From the NCBI GenBank assembly GCA_017999135.1, contig JAGOBT010000162.1, positions 1-7,058 of the forward strand: a DNA stretch of 7,058 bases. The letters are read 5' to 3'. Positions 6,268 through 7,058 of this stretch are shown here, in pieces. Below the pieces are notes generated by a model. It saw nothing but the letters and a program-made list of their open reading frames with translations, ran no database searches and was not told the DNA's origin. Numbering within the stretch: position 1 is the stretch's first letter; every line of letters begins with the position of its first letter. Position numbers and translations under genes: made by a program. The DNA is from Burkholderiaceae bacterium. GTDB lineage: Bacteria; Pseudomonadota; Gammaproteobacteria; Burkholderiales; Burkholderiaceae_C.

Positions 6268-6373
6268 AGTTCCCTGCCCCGGCGCCTGCTCCGCACGACA
6301 GCTTGACGCGCCCCCCGCAGGCAGGTGGTCCGAGCGTGGCGCATTGCTGCATCGCTGCCCGCGGCCCTTGCAC

Positions 6374-6418
6374 AAAGCACGACGCCCCGCCGGCCAGCCC
6401 GGCCGCGGGGCGTTGTGT
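6374..6418 (-). terminator. Strong GC-rich hairpin downstream of the YceI gene, likely terminator
   Basis: The arms ACGCCCCG-C-CGGCC (6382-6395) and GGCCG-CGGGGCGT (6401-6413) pair over 13 bp with one bulged base at 6390 and a 5-base loop. Past one mismatch, three further pairs form (6378-6380 with 6415-6417). In the minus-strand transcript the hairpin begins about 40 bases after the YceI stop and is followed by C-UUU-GUGC, so the U-run is short. It separates the YceI gene from the TRAP operon, indicating that the TRAP operon has its own promoter below it. Confidence 0.7.
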
Positions 6419-6454
6419 GGCCGCGACGGGCGGCCCGGGTGCCGGCGCGCCGGC

Positions 6455-7030
6455 TTACGGCTGCTTGATGCCTTCGACCTGCACCACCAGGCGCACGTTG
6501 TCGCTGATGCCGAAGTTCAGCCCCCAGCCCATGCCCCACTGGCTGCGCACGATGGTGGTCTCGAAATCACCACCGCACACCTCCACCTTCAGCATCGGGT
6601 TCGTGTAGCAGCCGAAGTTGGTCGCCTTCAACGTCACCGGGTTGGTCTTGCCCAGCAGGGTCAGGCTGCCGGCCACCTCGCTGACCTTGTCGCCGTTGAA
6701 GCTGAACTTGTCGGCCACGAAGCGGGCGGTGGGGTGCTCGGCGCTGTTGAAGAAGTCCTTGCTCTGCAGGTGCTTGTCGAACGCGGCGGTGCCGGTGTTG
6801 ATCGACCCGGTCTCGATGGTGATGTCCACCTTGCCGGTCTTGCCCGCCTTGTCGAACTGCACCGCGCCGGTCTTCTTGTCGAAGCGGCCGCGGTTGGTCG
6901 TCACGCCGAAGTGCGGCACCTCGAAGGTGACGAAGGTGTGGGTGGGGTCGATCGCGTAGGTGGCGGTCTGGGCCTGCGCGGTGAACGCGGTGGCGGCCAG
7001 GGCGGCGGCGATCAGGGTGCTGCGGAACAT
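6455..7030 (-). CDS. YceI-family periplasmic lipid/isoprenoid-binding protein
   Basis: A 191-residue secreted protein of the usual YceI length. Residues 1-20 are a Sec signal peptide (basic start MFRS, Ala/Leu core, cleavage at TAQA/QT). The mature part starts with the family opening TYAIDPTHTFVTFEVPHFGV (24-43) and then shows GRFDKKTGAVQFD, the helix-turn region FDKHLQSKDFFNSAEHPTA (84-102) and GSLTLLGKTNPVTL (121-134). YceI proteins form a lipocalin-like barrel that binds long-chain polyprenyl molecules; the physiological role is poorly defined. Cys141 and Cys152 (FGCYTNP and EVCGGD) could form a disulphide in the periplasm. The start is supported by AGGAG eight bases upstream (7039-7043). 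Stop is TAA. It is followed by a terminator-like hairpin, so it is probably not cotranscribed with the TRAP genes; what lies upstream is outside the window. Confidence 0.95.
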   Translation of the reverse strand: MFRSTLIAAALAATAFTAQAQTATYAIDPTHTFVTFEVPHFGVTTNRGRFDKKTGAVQFDKAGKTGKVDITIETGSINTGTAAFDKHLQSKDFFNSAEHPTARFVADKFSFNGDKVSEVAGSLTLLGKTNPVTLKATNFGCYTNPMLKVEVCGGDFETTIVRSQWGMGWGLNFGISDNVRLVVQVEGIKQP

Positions 7031-7058
7031 CGTGGAAACTCCTGCGAGGGGTGAGTAG

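Noticed and set aside
6340..6362. Sigma-54-like GG-N10-GC pattern before the TRAP operon
   Set aside because: The spacing fits, but only the core dinucleotides and a few other bases match the consensus; expected often by chance in GC-rich DNA.
4926..6608. A 560-codon plus-strand open frame opposite the binding-protein gene
   Set aside because: It is open only because stop codons are rare in GC-rich DNA; its product has no domain signature and the opposite strand encodes a clear Tat-exported binding protein.

Overview
The window reads as ordinary chromosomal DNA from a high-GC Gram-negative bacterium, most likely a betaproteobacterium of the Burkholderiales (Rubrivivax/Leptothrix/Ideonella-like). 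I infer this from the strongly GC-biased third codon positions, a Tat-exported solute-binding protein of the mannitol/chloroaromatic (FcbT-type) TRAP group, and a LytS-type kinase. I see no insertion sequence, prophage, CRISPR array, tRNA or rRNA. Every gene I can support is on the minus strand, so transcription runs from high to low coordinates.

In transcription order the layout is as follows. (1) 7030-6455 is a secreted YceI-family lipid-binding protein, followed by a strong GC-rich hairpin. (2) 6454-6177 is a 278-base spacer holding that hairpin and a near-perfect 15-base direct repeat. (3) 6176-2283 is a complete tripartite TRAP transporter: periplasmic binding protein, an intercistronic hairpin, the small membrane subunit, then the large membrane subunit, which overlaps the small one by ATGA. 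The large subunit is 687 residues instead of the usual roughly 430. The extra residues are two membrane segments flanking a Pro-rich region with seven tandem 10-residue repeats. (4) 2139-718 is a LytS/YehU-type sensor histidine kinase with an unusual Ala/Glu/Arg helical region predicted to be periplasmic. (5) Below it are a 130-residue Leu/Ala-rich membrane protein, a possible 35-residue small gene, and the N-terminus of a GNAT-like acetyltransferase cut by the window edge.

The three TRAP proteins should act together: the binding protein captures an organic-acid-type substrate in the periplasm and delivers it to the two membrane subunits, which import it with sodium. The hairpin between the binding protein gene and the permease genes would favour an excess of binding protein. 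The kinase group has no response regulator in the window, so its partner must be elsewhere, possibly beyond the left edge. Nothing here is plainly a new system. The most unusual features are the repeat-bearing insertion in the TRAP large subunit and the kinase with its tightly linked small membrane protein.
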